Of a stretch of DNA of 64,000 nt, positions 47,689 to 56,003 are shown one piece after another. The notes under the pieces were generated by a model. It ran no database searches and was not told where the DNA came from. It saw nothing but the letters and a program-made list of their open reading frames with translations. The translations under genes and the position numbers were made by a program. This DNA comes from Crossiella sp. SN42 (GTDB lineage: Bacteria; Actinomycetota; Actinomycetes; Mycobacteriales; Pseudonocardiaceae), in contig NZ_JAMHIV010000013.1 of the NCBI RefSeq assembly GCF_023897065.1, positions 62,001 to 126,000 of the forward strand, written 5' to 3'. Within the stretch, counting starts at the first letter, position 1. Each line of letters opens with the position of its first letter.

Positions 47689-48240
47689 TCACACCGAGGC
47701 GAAGAAGACCTTCGCGTTGTTCATCGCCTCGGTGTCGGCCAGCACGTCGCCCGGCTTGCTCCCGTTCCCGGTCAGCGCCCCCGCGAACTCCATCTTCAGG
47801 TACGCCGCCGACCGCCGGAGCTGGTCGATCAGCGCGTCCGCCTGGTGCGGCTCCTCGCTCAGCGCGGTGATCACCCACAGCCGTTTGCCAGCCATCCGGC
47901 CCTTGAAACCGAGCTCCTCGATGTCGAACCAGTCGCTCCAGTAGTCGAGGTAGCGCTTGGTCGGGGTGGACACCGAGTACCAGTAGGTGGGCGAGGCGAT
48001 CACGATGTCGGTGGCGGCCAGGGTCGCGTCCAACAGTTGCCGCTCGGTGCCGATCGGGGCGGGATGCAGACGATTGCCGGGCGCATGGCGGCGGTCCACG
48101 TACTCCGGAAGGGGCAGCGCGGCCAGGTTGAGCCACTGTTGCTCGACGTTAGTAGGGAGATTTTCCGCTGCGTTACGTGCCAATGTCTCTGTGTTACCAC
48201 CTTGGCGCGTGCTGCCGAGCAAGAACAGGAACGAACGCAT
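47689..48240 (-). CDS. NADPH-dependent FMN reductase / flavodoxin-like quinone reductase
   Basis: A 183-residue flavodoxin-like protein. 'LFLLGSTRQGGNTETLARNA' forms the FMN phosphate loop, and 'SPTYWYSVSTPTKRYLDYWS' the second FMN loop. Family members reduce FMN, quinones or nitro compounds. It is divergent from a MarR regulator with an operator between them, a common arrangement for quinone- or electrophile-responsive defence. Confidence 0.9.
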   Translation of the reverse strand: MRSFLFLLGSTRQGGNTETLARNAAENLPTNVEQQWLNLAALPLPEYVDRRHAPGNRLHPAPIGTERQLLDATLAATDIVIASPTYWYSVSTPTKRYLDYWSDWFDIEELGFKGRMAGKRLWVITALSEEPHQADALIDQLRRSAAYLKMEFAGALTGNGSKPGDVLADTEAMNNAKVFFASV

Positions 48241-48267
48241 GAGAAGGGGACCTTTCTAGGGGATAGA

Positions 48268-48285
48268 GTAGATGCATGCACCTAC
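48268..48285. promoter_or_regulatory. MarR operator candidate
   Basis: GTAGATGCATGCACCTAC is an 18-bp palindrome with one mismatched pair, in the gap between the divergent FMN reductase and MarR genes; an adjacent TACATGTA (48283-48290) may extend it. Confidence 0.72.
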
Positions 48286-48343
48286 ATGTACTTCTGGCCG
48301 AGATACTGGCACCGGAGGTAGGCTCCGGTCAAGGGGCGTGGTT

Positions 48344-48805
48344 GTGGGGTCAACAGTGACAGCGGAGAACACAGTGGCCGCGCGGGACGCGGTGGACGAA
48401 CCGGCCTGGCGCAGGGTGATCACCCTGCACGGGCGGATCGAGCAGGAGCTGGCCAAGGCCCTGCAACGGCGGTTCGGGCTCGGGCTGACCGAGTACCGGG
48501 CGCTGAGCAGGCTGGCCGAGGTGGACGGGTGCAGCCTGCGCATGCAGGTGCTCGCCGACGCCATCGGGCTCAACCAGAGCTCGGTGTCCCGGCTGGTGGC
48601 GCGGCTGGAGGAGGCCGGGCTGACCGTGCGCGACCCCTGCGAGAACGACCGCAGGGGCGTGTACTCGATGCTCACCCCCGAGGGCAGACAGCGGCAGGCC
48701 CTGGCCGAACCGGTCTACCGGGAGACGCTCAGCGCCGCGCTGGACAAGGCCGCCAACGATCCCGACCTGGCCGACGCGGTGGCCGCGCTGCGGGCGGCGA
48801 CCTGA
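48344..48805 (+). CDS. MarR-family transcriptional regulator
   Basis: A ~153-residue MarR protein. The winged HTH runs about residues 40-110: 'LTEYRALSRLAEVDGCSLRM', 'QVLADAIGLNQSSVSRLVAR' and the wing 'DPCENDRRGVYSMLTPEG'. Three GTG codons (48338, 48344, 48356) are possible starts; I chose 48344, about 8 nt after AAGGGG. It is divergent from the FMN reductase and lies 3 bp from the mobA-like gene, which is probably co-transcribed. Confidence 0.88.
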   Translation: MGSTVTAENTVAARDAVDEPAWRRVITLHGRIEQELAKALQRRFGLGLTEYRALSRLAEVDGCSLRMQVLADAIGLNQSSVSRLVARLEEAGLTVRDPCENDRRGVYSMLTPEGRQRQALAEPVYRETLSAALDKAANDPDLADAVAALRAAT

Positions 48806-48808
48806 GCG

Positions 48809-49384
48809 GTGGACGTGCGCTTGACGGCCGTGGTGCTCGCCGGGGGAAGGGCGAGCCGGATGCGCGGCGTGGACAAACCGGGGCTGCTGCTCGGCGGGCG
48901 CAGCCTGCTCGAGCACGCGCTGGCCGCCGTCGCGGCCGCGTCGCTGGTGGTCGTGGTTGGTCCACAACGGACGGTCAGCCGTCCGGTGTCCTGGACACGT
49001 GAGGTACCAGTCGGATCGGGGCCGCTCGCGGCACTGGGGGCCGGACTGGCATCACTGTCCGAAGTGGACGGTCTGGTGGCGGTGCTGGCCGCCGACCAGC
49101 CAGGTGTCACCGCGGACACGGTGTCCCGCCTGTGTGCGGCACTGTCCGATGTGGACGGTTCGGACGGGGCGGTGCTGGTGGCCGACGGGCGGAAGCAGTG
49201 GCTCACCGGGGTGTGGCGGCTGGCCGCGTTGCGGGCGGCGATGCCCGCCGAGCTGGCCGACGCGCCGCTGCGCGCGGTGTTCGGTGGTCTGCACGTCGTC
49301 GAGGTGCCCGCGGTGGTGCGGGAGGGGCGCGACGTGGACACGCCTGAGGATCTGGCCGCCTGGCGGGCGGCTCACCCGGACTGA
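48809..49384 (+). CDS. MobA-like molybdenum cofactor guanylyltransferase
   Basis: A 191-residue nucleotidyltransferase. 'VVLAGGRASRMRGVDKPGLL' is the GTP-binding signature, with 'VLAADQPGV' the metal-binding Asp motif and the C-terminal 'VDTPEDLAAW' typical of MobA. It would attach GMP to molybdopterin or a related nucleotidyl group; no molybdoenzyme is near. Its GTG lies 3 bp after the MarR stop, and its 3' end overlaps the convergent TetR gene by 13 bp. Confidence 0.83.
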   Translation: MDVRLTAVVLAGGRASRMRGVDKPGLLLGGRSLLEHALAAVAAASLVVVVGPQRTVSRPVSWTREVPVGSGPLAALGAGLASLSEVDGLVAVLAADQPGVTADTVSRLCAALSDVDGSDGAVLVADGRKQWLTGVWRLAALRAAMPAELADAPLRAVFGGLHVVEVPAVVREGRDVDTPEDLAAWRAAHPD

Positions 49385-49977
49385 GGCGGTGGCGCGCTGG
49401 CCAGCATGGCCCCGTAGGCGCGCTCGATCAGCTTCGCGGGATCGTAGGCCTGGCCGAGGGTCCAGGGCATCAGCATGCTCAGCTGCAGGCCGCGCAGGAA
49501 GATCCCGATCAGGTCCAGGGTCTCCCGGTCATCCGGCAGCTGCTGGAGCCGGTGGTTGATCCCCATCTGCTTGGTGACCAGCTCGTTGAGCTCGTGCAGG
49601 GTCGGCCGCAGGCCTGGTCGCCGGATCGCCTCCAGGTTCAGCTCCAGCATGGCCAGGTTGAAGATCCGGCCCTCCTCCTCCAGTCCGGTCAGCATCAGGC
49701 TGATCGCCTCGGATGCCTCTATCGGCGTGGCCATCTTCTCCGGGAAGCCCTCGATGGTGCCGATGATCTCCCAGTGCCGCTCGGCCACCCGGTGCGCCAC
49801 CGCCGACCACAGCGCGTCCCTGGTGCGGAAGTAGTTCGAGGTCGTGCCGGTCGGCACCCCGGCCTCCTTGTCCACCGTCCGGTGGGTCAGGCCGTGGCCG
49901 CCCTCGCGGGCCAGCACGTCGATCGCGGCGTCCGCGAGGTGCTTCTTGCGCTGCTCGTTCTGGGGTGGCACCCGCAC
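49372..49977 (-). CDS. TetR-family regulator divergent from P450
   Basis: A 201-residue TetR repressor with HTH 'THRTVDKEAGVPTGTTSNYF' (~30-49) after 'KKHLADAAIDVLAREGGHGL', and a TetR_C-like ligand domain. The start is a GTG at 49977 or 49971. It faces the P450 at 50062 across an 84-bp gap containing interlocked palindromes, so it probably controls that P450 and itself. Confidence 0.88.
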   Translation of the reverse strand: MRVPPQNEQRKKHLADAAIDVLAREGGHGLTHRTVDKEAGVPTGTTSNYFRTRDALWSAVAHRVAERHWEIIGTIEGFPEKMATPIEASEAISLMLTGLEEEGRIFNLAMLELNLEAIRRPGLRPTLHELNELVTKQMGINHRLQQLPDDRETLDLIGIFLRGLQLSMLMPWTLGQAYDPAKLIERAYGAMLASAPPPQSG

Positions 49978-50020
49978 AGTCTGCCCCACGCCGCGCACCG
50001 CCGACAGATTCACTGCTACA

Positions 50021-50039
50021 GTAGTACTACGTTCGTAGT
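50021..50039. promoter_or_regulatory. TetR operator between tetR and P450
   Basis: Two overlapping symmetric sites: GTAGTACTAC (50021-50030, perfect) and ACTACGTTCGTAGT (50026-50039, perfect 6+2+6). They lie in the gap between the divergent TetR and P450 genes, about 25 bp before the P450 ATG. Confidence 0.75.
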
Positions 50040-50061
50040 GAACGGGCGTTGAGGAGGGGAA

Positions 50062-51303
50062 ATGTCGACCAAGCAGGACCAGACCGAGCACATCGCGGAG
50101 GCCCTCGCGGCCCTGGGGCCGGCGGTCGCGGAGATCACCGAGCCGCAGCCGCCCAAGCTGCTCTGGGAGCTCGGCGGCCGGCAGCACTGGGCGGTCAGCA
50201 GGCACGCCGACGCGGTCGCGGTGCTGGCCGCGCCGCAGGCCACGGTGCGCATCCACCAGCCGGAGACCCCACCGGAGTCGTCGGCGGAGTCGCCGACGGG
50301 GGAGATCGGCGAGGCGCTGATGGCCATCGGCGCGCTGGTGGGCGGCTCGATGCTGCACCTGGACCCGCCGGAGCACACCCGGCAGCGCAAGCTCGTGGTG
50401 CGCGCCTTCAGCGCCCGCCGGGTGGACGCGCTGCGGCCGCGGATCGAGCAGATCACCGCCGAGCTGCTGGACCGGCTGGCCGAGCGCACCGAACCGGTCG
50501 AGCTGATCGAGGAGTTCGCCTTCCAGCTGCCCATCACGGTGATCTGCGAGCTGCTCGGCACCCCGGTCGAGGACCGCGCGCTGTTCCGGGACTGGTCGCA
50601 CGCGATGACCGCGCTGTTCGCCGACCTCGCCCAGGCGCCGGTGCACATCCCGAAGCTGCTGGAGATGGGGGAGTACCTGCGCGAGCTGATGGTCCACAAG
50701 CGCGGTGACGCCGCCGCCGGGGACCTGCTCGGCGACCTGGCCGCGGTGGAGGTCGACGGCCAGGCGCTCACCGACGCGGAGATGGTCGCGATGGCCGCGC
50801 TGCTGATCTTCGCCGGGCACGAGACCACCACCCACCTCATCTCCCTGGGTATGCGCGCCCTGCTCACCCACCCCGACCAGCTCCAGCTGCTGCGCGAGCG
50901 CCCCGAGCTGCTCAACCCGGCCATGGACGAGCTGCTGCGCTTCGACGGCCCGATCAACCCCGGCCTCAACCGGGCGCTCACCGAGGACCTGCGGCTGGGT
51001 GACACGGTGATCCCGGCGGGCAGCGCGGTGTTCATCGCGGTGCCGGTGGCCAACCGGGACCCCGAGCTGTTCACCGACCCGGACCGGCTGGACGTCACCA
51101 GGGACGCGGGCAAGCACCTCGGCTTCGGCCACGGCATCCACTTCTGCCTCGGCGCGCGGCTGGCCAGGCTGGAGGGCGAGGTGGCCATCGGCACCCTGAT
51201 CCGGCGCTTCCCGGAGATCAGGCTCGCGGTGCCGCCGGAGGAGCTCAAGCTGCGGGTCAGCGGCATGCGCGCGCTGGCCGAGCTGCCGGTCAGGCTGAAC
51301 TGA
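50062..51303 (+). CDS. Cytochrome P450
   Basis: A 413-residue bacterial class I P450. The I-helix 'LLIFAGHETTTHLI' keeps the acid/threonine pair, the K-helix ExxR is 'DELLRFDGP', and the heme loop is 'GFGHGIHFCLGARLARLEG' with an intact Cys. The ATG has GAGGAGGGG upstream. It is controlled by the divergent TetR through the operators at 50021-50039. Substrate unknown; no ferredoxin gene is adjacent. Confidence 0.95.
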   Translation: MSTKQDQTEHIAEALAALGPAVAEITEPQPPKLLWELGGRQHWAVSRHADAVAVLAAPQATVRIHQPETPPESSAESPTGEIGEALMAIGALVGGSMLHLDPPEHTRQRKLVVRAFSARRVDALRPRIEQITAELLDRLAERTEPVELIEEFAFQLPITVICELLGTPVEDRALFRDWSHAMTALFADLAQAPVHIPKLLEMGEYLRELMVHKRGDAAAGDLLGDLAAVEVDGQALTDAEMVAMAALLIFAGHETTTHLISLGMRALLTHPDQLQLLRERPELLNPAMDELLRFDGPINPGLNRALTEDLRLGDTVIPAGSAVFIAVPVANRDPELFTDPDRLDVTRDAGKHLGFGHGIHFCLGARLARLEGEVAIGTLIRRFPEIRLAVPPEELKLRVSGMRALAELPVRLN

Positions 51304-51336
51304 TCTTCACAGGGGTCATACCCAACGAGGGGTTTG

Positions 51337-51376
51337 CTGTGTACCGGCACAGGTGGGGTTATGTGCCGGTACACAG
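51337..51376. promoter_or_regulatory. 14-bp perfect inverted repeat between P450 and moxR
   Basis: CTGTGTACCGGCAC and its exact complement with a 12-nt spacer, followed by TTCTTCGTTCT. It may terminate the P450 transcript or bind a regulator at the moxR promoter; the T-rich tail favours the terminator and its position 25 bp before the moxR start favours the operator. Confidence 0.6.
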
Positions 51377-51400
51377 TTCTTCGTTCTAGGAGGTTCGCCA

Positions 51401-52489
51401 GTGACCGAGCCCGGGTACGCCGAGGGCGCGGCCGCGACCACGCCCGCGCGCGACGCACAGCTGCTCGAGCGCACCGTGTTCGAGGTCAAGCGCGTCATCG
51501 TCGGCCAGGACCGGTTGGTCGAGCGCATGCTGGTGGGCCTGCTGGCCAAGGGACACCTGCTGCTGGAGGGCGTGCCCGGCGTGGCCAAGACCCTCGCGGT
51601 GGAGACCTTCGCCAAGGTCGTCGGCGGCTCCTTCTCCCGCCTGCAGTTCACCCCCGACCTGGTGCCAGCCGACATCCTCGGCACCCGCATCTACCGGCAG
51701 GGCACCGAGAGCTTCGACGTGGAGCTGGGCCCGGTGGTGGCCAACTTCGTGCTCGCCGACGAGATCAACCGCGCGCCCGCGAAGGTGCAGTCGGCGATGC
51801 TGGAGGTGATGGCCGAGCGGCACGTCTCCATCGGCGGCCAGACCTTCCCGATGCCTGCCCCGTTCCTGGTGCTGGCCACCCAGAACCCGATCGAGAACGA
51901 GGGCGTCTACCCGCTGCCGGAGGCGCAGCGCGACCGCTTCCTGTTCAAGATCATCGTCGAGTACCCGACCGCCGAGGAAGAGCGCGAGATCGTCTACCGG
52001 ATGGGTGTGACCCCGCCGGAGCCGTCCCAGGTGCTCAGCCCGGAGGAGCTGTCCCGGCTGCAGGGCGTGGCCAGCAAGGTCTTCGTGCACCACGCGCTGG
52101 TCGACTACGTGGTCCGCCTGGTGCTGGCCACCCGCGCGCCCGCCGAGAACGGCCTTGGCGACGTGGCGGGCTGGATCGCCTACGGCGCCTCCCCGCGCGC
52201 CACCCTGGGCATCGTGGCCGCCGCCCGCGCGCTGGCCCTGGTCCGCGGCCGCGACTACGTGCTGCCGCAGGACGTGGTGGACGTGGTGCCGGACGTGCTG
52301 CGGCACCGCCTGGTCCTCTCCTACGACGCGCTGGCCGACGGCGTGCCCATGGACCACCTGGTCTCCCGGGTGCTGCAGACCGTGCCGCTGCCCCAGGTCT
52401 CCGCGCGCCCGCAGCTGCCGCAGCCGCAGCACTCGCCCGTGCCGCAGGCGCCCGTCGTCCCGCAGGCCGCGCCGGTCCAGCGCCCGTGA
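51401..52489 (+). CDS. moxR: MoxR-family AAA+ ATPase
   Basis: A 362-residue AAA+ chaperone-like ATPase. Walker A is 'LEGVPGVAKT' (~58-67) and Walker B 'FVLADEINRAP'; sensor 1 is 'VLATQNPIENEGVYPLPEAQ', plus the AAA_lid_2 C-terminal domain and a Pro/Gln-rich tail. MoxR proteins act with DUF58 and VWA partners in assembling or activating protein complexes, often at the envelope. The GTG start has AGGAGG 7 nt upstream. Its stop overlaps the DUF58 start (GTGA). Order MoxR-DUF58-VWA after ripA matches the mycobacterial Rv1479-Rv1481 locus. Confidence 0.95.
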   Translation: MTEPGYAEGAAATTPARDAQLLERTVFEVKRVIVGQDRLVERMLVGLLAKGHLLLEGVPGVAKTLAVETFAKVVGGSFSRLQFTPDLVPADILGTRIYRQGTESFDVELGPVVANFVLADEINRAPAKVQSAMLEVMAERHVSIGGQTFPMPAPFLVLATQNPIENEGVYPLPEAQRDRFLFKIIVEYPTAEEEREIVYRMGVTPPEPSQVLSPEELSRLQGVASKVFVHHALVDYVVRLVLATRAPAENGLGDVAGWIAYGASPRATLGIVAAARALALVRGRDYVLPQDVVDVVPDVLRHRLVLSYDALADGVPMDHLVSRVLQTVPLPQVSARPQLPQPQHSPVPQAPVVPQAAPVQRP

Positions 52490-53460
52490 CCGGCACGCCC
52501 AGCCCCGAGAACCCCGACGCCGGGCCGGTGCGCGCCACCAGGCCGTCCTGGGCCCCGCCAGCGCTGGACGAGTCCCGCCTGGACGTGGCGCTGCGCACCC
52601 TGGAGCTGACCGTCCGGCGCAGGCTGGACGGGCTGTTGCAGGGCAACCACCTCGGCCTGGTGCCCGGTCCCGGCACCGAGCCCGGTGAGGCGCGGCCGTA
52701 CCAGCCCGGCGACGACGTGCGCCGGATGGACTGGGCGGTCACCGCGCGCACCACCGTGCCGCACATCAGGGAGACGGTGGCCGACCGCGAGCTGGAGACC
52801 TGGGTCGTGGTCGACCTCTCGCCCAGCCTGGACTTCGGCACCGCCGCCTGCGAGAAGCGGGAGCTGGCGGTGGCCGCGGTGTCCGCGGTGACCCACCTGA
52901 CCGGGGGCGGCGGCAACCGGATCGGCGCGATCGTCTCCACCGGCGAGCACACCGAACGCGTGCCCGCCCGCGGCGGCCTGGCGCACGGCAGCGGCCTGCT
53001 GCGCCGGATCGCGCAGACCAAGCGCGCCCCTGACGGCACCCGCGGCGACCTGGCGCTGGCCCTGGAACAGCTGCGCCGCCCGCCCCGGCGGCGCGGCCTG
53101 GCCGTGGTGATCTCCGACTTCCTCGGCCCGCTGACCTGGGAGCGCCCGCTGCGCGCGCTTTCGGCCCGGCACGACCTGCTGGCCATCGAGGTGCTCGACC
53201 CGCGAGACGTGGAGCTGCCCGACGTGGGAACCGTCGTCCTGTCCGACCCGGAGACCGGCAAACAGCGCGAGGTGCACACCACCCCGTTGCTGCGCAAGGA
53301 GTTCGGCGCCGCGGCGGCCGCGCACCGGGAGCAGGTGGCCACCGTGCTGCGCGGCGTGGGCGCCGGTCACCTGGTGCTGCGCACCGACTCCGACTGGGTG
53401 GCCGACACGGTCCGTTTTGTGGTCGCCCGCAAGCGCCGCTGGTCGGGAGGGGTGGCCTGA
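52486..53460 (+). CDS. DUF58 domain protein (MoxR partner)
   Basis: A 324-residue protein with the DUF58 core 'RPYQPGDDVRRMDWAVTART' (~65-84) and a VWA-like fold downstream ('TWVVVDLSPSLDFGT', a DxSxS metal site). No membrane helix, so cytoplasmic. It is translationally coupled to moxR at its GTG and to the VWA gene at its stop (TGATG). Known MoxR partners interact through DUF58 and VWA surfaces; the client here is unknown. Confidence 0.93.
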   Translation: MTGTPSPENPDAGPVRATRPSWAPPALDESRLDVALRTLELTVRRRLDGLLQGNHLGLVPGPGTEPGEARPYQPGDDVRRMDWAVTARTTVPHIRETVADRELETWVVVDLSPSLDFGTAACEKRELAVAAVSAVTHLTGGGGNRIGAIVSTGEHTERVPARGGLAHGSGLLRRIAQTKRAPDGTRGDLALALEQLRRPPRRRGLAVVISDFLGPLTWERPLRALSARHDLLAIEVLDPRDVELPDVGTVVLSDPETGKQREVHTTPLLRKEFGAAAAAHREQVATVLRGVGAGHLVLRTDSDWVADTVRFVVARKRRWSGGVA

Positions 53461-54431
53461 TGTTCGGGCTCAGCCTGCGCGGGTTCACCGCGCCGTGGTG
53501 GTTCCTGCTCGCGATCGCGGTCGCCGTGCTGGTCGTGGTGTACCTGCTGGTGCAGCGCAGGCGGCGGCGCTACGTCATGCGCTTCACCAACCTGGAGCTG
53601 CTGGAGAAGGTCATCCCCAAGCGGCAGAACTGGGTCCGGCACGTGCCGCCCGCGCTGCTCGGGGTCGCGCTGCTGCTGCTCACCATCGCGCTGACCGGGC
53701 CGACCTCCGAGCAGCGGGTGCCGCGCAACCGGGCCACCGTGATGCTGGTGATCGACGTGTCGCTGTCCATGCAGGCCACCGACATCACGCCGACCCGGCT
53801 GGACGCGGCGAAGAAGTCCGCGAAGTCCTTCACCGACGGCCTGACCAAGGGCGTCAACCTGGGCCTGATCTCCTTCGCCGGTTCCGCGGTGGTGCTGGTC
53901 TCGCCCACAGTGGACCGCAAACCGGTGGCCGAGGCCATCGACACGCTCAAGCTCGGCCCGGCCACCGCCACCGGTGACGCGCTGAACGCGGCGATGGCCA
54001 CCATCGAGTCCTTCGGCAAGCTGCTCACCGGCGCCGACGGCCCGCCCCCCTCGCGCATCGTGCTGATGACCGACGGCAAGAAGACGGTGGGCGCCGACCC
54101 GGTCGAGGTCGCGCAGCGGGCGGGCAAGGCCAAGATCCCGGTCTCCGCGATCGCCTTCGGCACCGACTACGGCACCATCGAGAGCGAGGGCCGCACCACC
54201 CAGGTGCCTGCCGACGTGGAGACCATGAAGGAGATCGCCGAGGCCTCCGGCGGCGACTTCCACCGCGCGGACTCCGCCGAACAGCTGCAGAAGGTCTACG
54301 ACACCCTGGGCGAGCAGATCGGCTACGAGACCAAGGAAGACGACGCCAGCCGCCCCTGGCTGATGCTCGGCACCCTGGCGCTGATCATCGCCGCGGGCAC
54401 CTCGCTGCTGATCGGTCAGCGCCTGCCCTGA
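53460..54431 (+). CDS. Membrane-anchored VWA-domain protein (BatA-like)
   Basis: A 323-residue protein with two N-terminal membrane helices (~10-30 and ~58-80), a von Willebrand A domain (~95-285) carrying a complete MIDAS motif ('VIDVSLSM', DxSxS; 'MTDGKKTVG') and one C-terminal helix (~298-320). The VWA domain is predicted on one side of the membrane as in BatA/Rv1481. It ends the MoxR-DUF58-VWA operon. Confidence 0.93.
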   Translation: MFGLSLRGFTAPWWFLLAIAVAVLVVVYLLVQRRRRRYVMRFTNLELLEKVIPKRQNWVRHVPPALLGVALLLLTIALTGPTSEQRVPRNRATVMLVIDVSLSMQATDITPTRLDAAKKSAKSFTDGLTKGVNLGLISFAGSAVVLVSPTVDRKPVAEAIDTLKLGPATATGDALNAAMATIESFGKLLTGADGPPPSRIVLMTDGKKTVGADPVEVAQRAGKAKIPVSAIAFGTDYGTIESEGRTTQVPADVETMKEIAEASGGDFHRADSAEQLQKVYDTLGEQIGYETKEDDASRPWLMLGTLALIIAAGTSLLIGQRLP

Positions 54432-54440
54432 ACCACTGCT

Positions 54441-54469
54441 CGCCGCGGCCGGGCTCCCCGGCCGTGGCG
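54441..54469. terminator. Hairpin between convergent VWA and S41 genes
   Basis: 13-bp stem CGCCGCGGCCGGG with its complement (one G-T wobble) and a 3-nt loop, 10 bp after the VWA stop. Confidence 0.65.
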
Positions 54470-54477
54470 AGGCGGCT

Positions 54478-55383
54478 TCACTGTGAGAACACGCCCCAGG
54501 GGCGTCCCAGTGTGGTCAGCGCCTCGCGGTGCGCGCGGTCGAGCGCTTCCCCGGCTGGTACCGCGATGTCGGGGACGACGCCGACTTCTTCCCAGTTCGT
54601 GCCGGATATGGGGTTGATCGCGCGGGCGGCCGGAATGGTCGCCTCCAGGTGCGGGTGGACGGTGAAGCCGCGGCACGGGTGCGCGCCACCGCGGGTCGTC
54701 TCGCCGATGATCGTGGCACGCCCCAGTTGCTGGAGGTCGTAGCTGAGCTCTTCGGCGGCGGAGAACGTCGTGCCGCTGGTGAGCACGTACACCGGCTTGG
54801 CGCTGCCGAACCTCGTCCCCGGCACGTGCGGCAGGCTCCAGAACTGGCGGTATGACTCGTCCTCGCGGGCGTAGAACGTGTTGAGGTGCGTCGGCTCGTC
54901 CAGCAGGTAGCCGCACACCAGCGCGACGGTGTCCGGGTCCCCGCCGCGGTTGCGCCGCAGGTCGATGATCAGTGCGTCGGCGTGCGCGACGAGGGTGAAG
55001 GCCGCCGCGATCGACTCCGCGACCATCGCCACCGGGAACAGCATCGGCGCGAGTTCCAGGTGCGCGACGCCGCCGTCGAGCAGGCGCACCAGCGGCACGC
55101 CGCCCATGCTGTCGTCGAACGTCTTGGCGTCATGCTGCCGGGACGCCGCGTCGTCACCCTCGGGCACCTCGTCGACGTGGTGCTTGAGCCGCAGGTGCCG
55201 GTCGCCGTTGACCGACTGGAGGTCCGCCGTGACGAGCCCAGCCAGCTCCTTCGGCGTGGTGGCGCTCGCGTAGTGGCCGGCGCGCGCGGCGAGGTGGGCG
55301 TCCAGTCTCGCCGCGACCTCGGGGAAGACGTAGTGCCCGATCAGCAGCTCGCGGGTCCTGGTGACGATCGACGGGATGTCCAT
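54478..55383 (-). CDS. S41-family (C-terminal-processing/tricorn-like) peptidase
   Basis: A 301-residue IRBP-type S41 protein. The N-terminal helical domain (~1-90) is followed by the S41 core: 'ALIIDLRRNRGGDPDTVALV' and the nucleophile region 'VLTSGTTFSAAEELSYDLQQ', with 'IGETTRGGAHP' after it. There is no signal peptide and no PDZ domain, so it is probably cytoplasmic. Substrate unknown. It is divergent from an ArsR-like regulator. Confidence 0.87.
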   Translation of the reverse strand: MDIPSIVTRTRELLIGHYVFPEVAARLDAHLAARAGHYASATTPKELAGLVTADLQSVNGDRHLRLKHHVDEVPEGDDAASRQHDAKTFDDSMGGVPLVRLLDGGVAHLELAPMLFPVAMVAESIAAAFTLVAHADALIIDLRRNRGGDPDTVALVCGYLLDEPTHLNTFYAREDESYRQFWSLPHVPGTRFGSAKPVYVLTSGTTFSAAEELSYDLQQLGRATIIGETTRGGAHPCRGFTVHPHLEATIPAARAINPISGTNWEEVGVVPDIAVPAGEALDRAHREALTTLGRPWGVFSQ

Positions 55384-55441
55384 GCCGGGCAGTAGAGCAG
55401 CGGCCTTGCAAAAGCGTCAATGGAATTAGACACTTTCTGGT

Positions 55442-55936
55442 GTGGATGACTGGCTGGAGATCGGCAGCCCCGAGCAGTTCAAGGCACTGTCGCACCCGCT
55501 GCGCCAGCGGCTGCTCTTCGTGCTGGGCCGCGAACCCGCGACGACCAGCCAGTTGGCCGTGTCCCTTGGCGAGCGCAAGGGCAACGTCGGACACCACCTC
55601 AAGGTGCTGCGCGAGGCCGGGCTCGTCCGCATCGTGCAGACCCGGCAGGTCCGCGGCGGAACGGAGCAGTACTACCAGCGCACCGCCCACCGCATGTCCT
55701 ACACCGAATCGCCGCCCGAACACACCCAGGCGATGTTCGCCGCCGTGGCCGAGGAGATCGGTCGCGCCGCCGGGGAACCGCTCGTGGTGCTGCGCCACCT
55801 CCGGCTCACTCCGGAGGTGGCCGCCCGGACAGCCCACGCCTTGCAGCAGATCGTGGACGAGACAGCGGATGCCGGTGAGGGCGAGGCCGTCCACGGGATC
55901 CTGGTGACCCTCTATCGGCGGGCGGTCACACCCTGA
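55442..55936 (+). CDS. ArsR-like winged-helix regulator
   Basis: A 164-residue HTH protein with an ArsR/HTH_20-type winged helix in its first ~80 residues: 'KALSHPLRQRLLFVLGREPA', 'TSQLAVSLGERKGNVGHHLK' and 'VLREAGLVRIVQTRQVRGGT'. No cysteine pair typical of metal sensing is present in the DNA-binding helix, so it likely senses something other than metal. The GTG start is 58 bp from the divergent S41 gene, a probable target. Confidence 0.87.
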   Translation: MDDWLEIGSPEQFKALSHPLRQRLLFVLGREPATTSQLAVSLGERKGNVGHHLKVLREAGLVRIVQTRQVRGGTEQYYQRTAHRMSYTESPPEHTQAMFAAVAEEIGRAAGEPLVVLRHLRLTPEVAARTAHALQQIVDETADAGEGEAVHGILVTLYRRAVTP

Positions 55937-55949
55937 CGCCGGAGCCCAG

Positions 55950-55995
55950 GCCGGGGCCGGGCCATGATCGCCGAGCGTCGGCTTCCGGCCCCGGC
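55950..55995. terminator. Hairpin between convergent ArsR and P450 genes
   Basis: Perfect 11-bp stem GCCGGGGCCGG/CCGGCCCCGGC with a 24-nt loop, filling the 67-bp gap between convergent stops. Confidence 0.6.
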
Positions 55996-56003
55996 GTCGT
56001 TGC

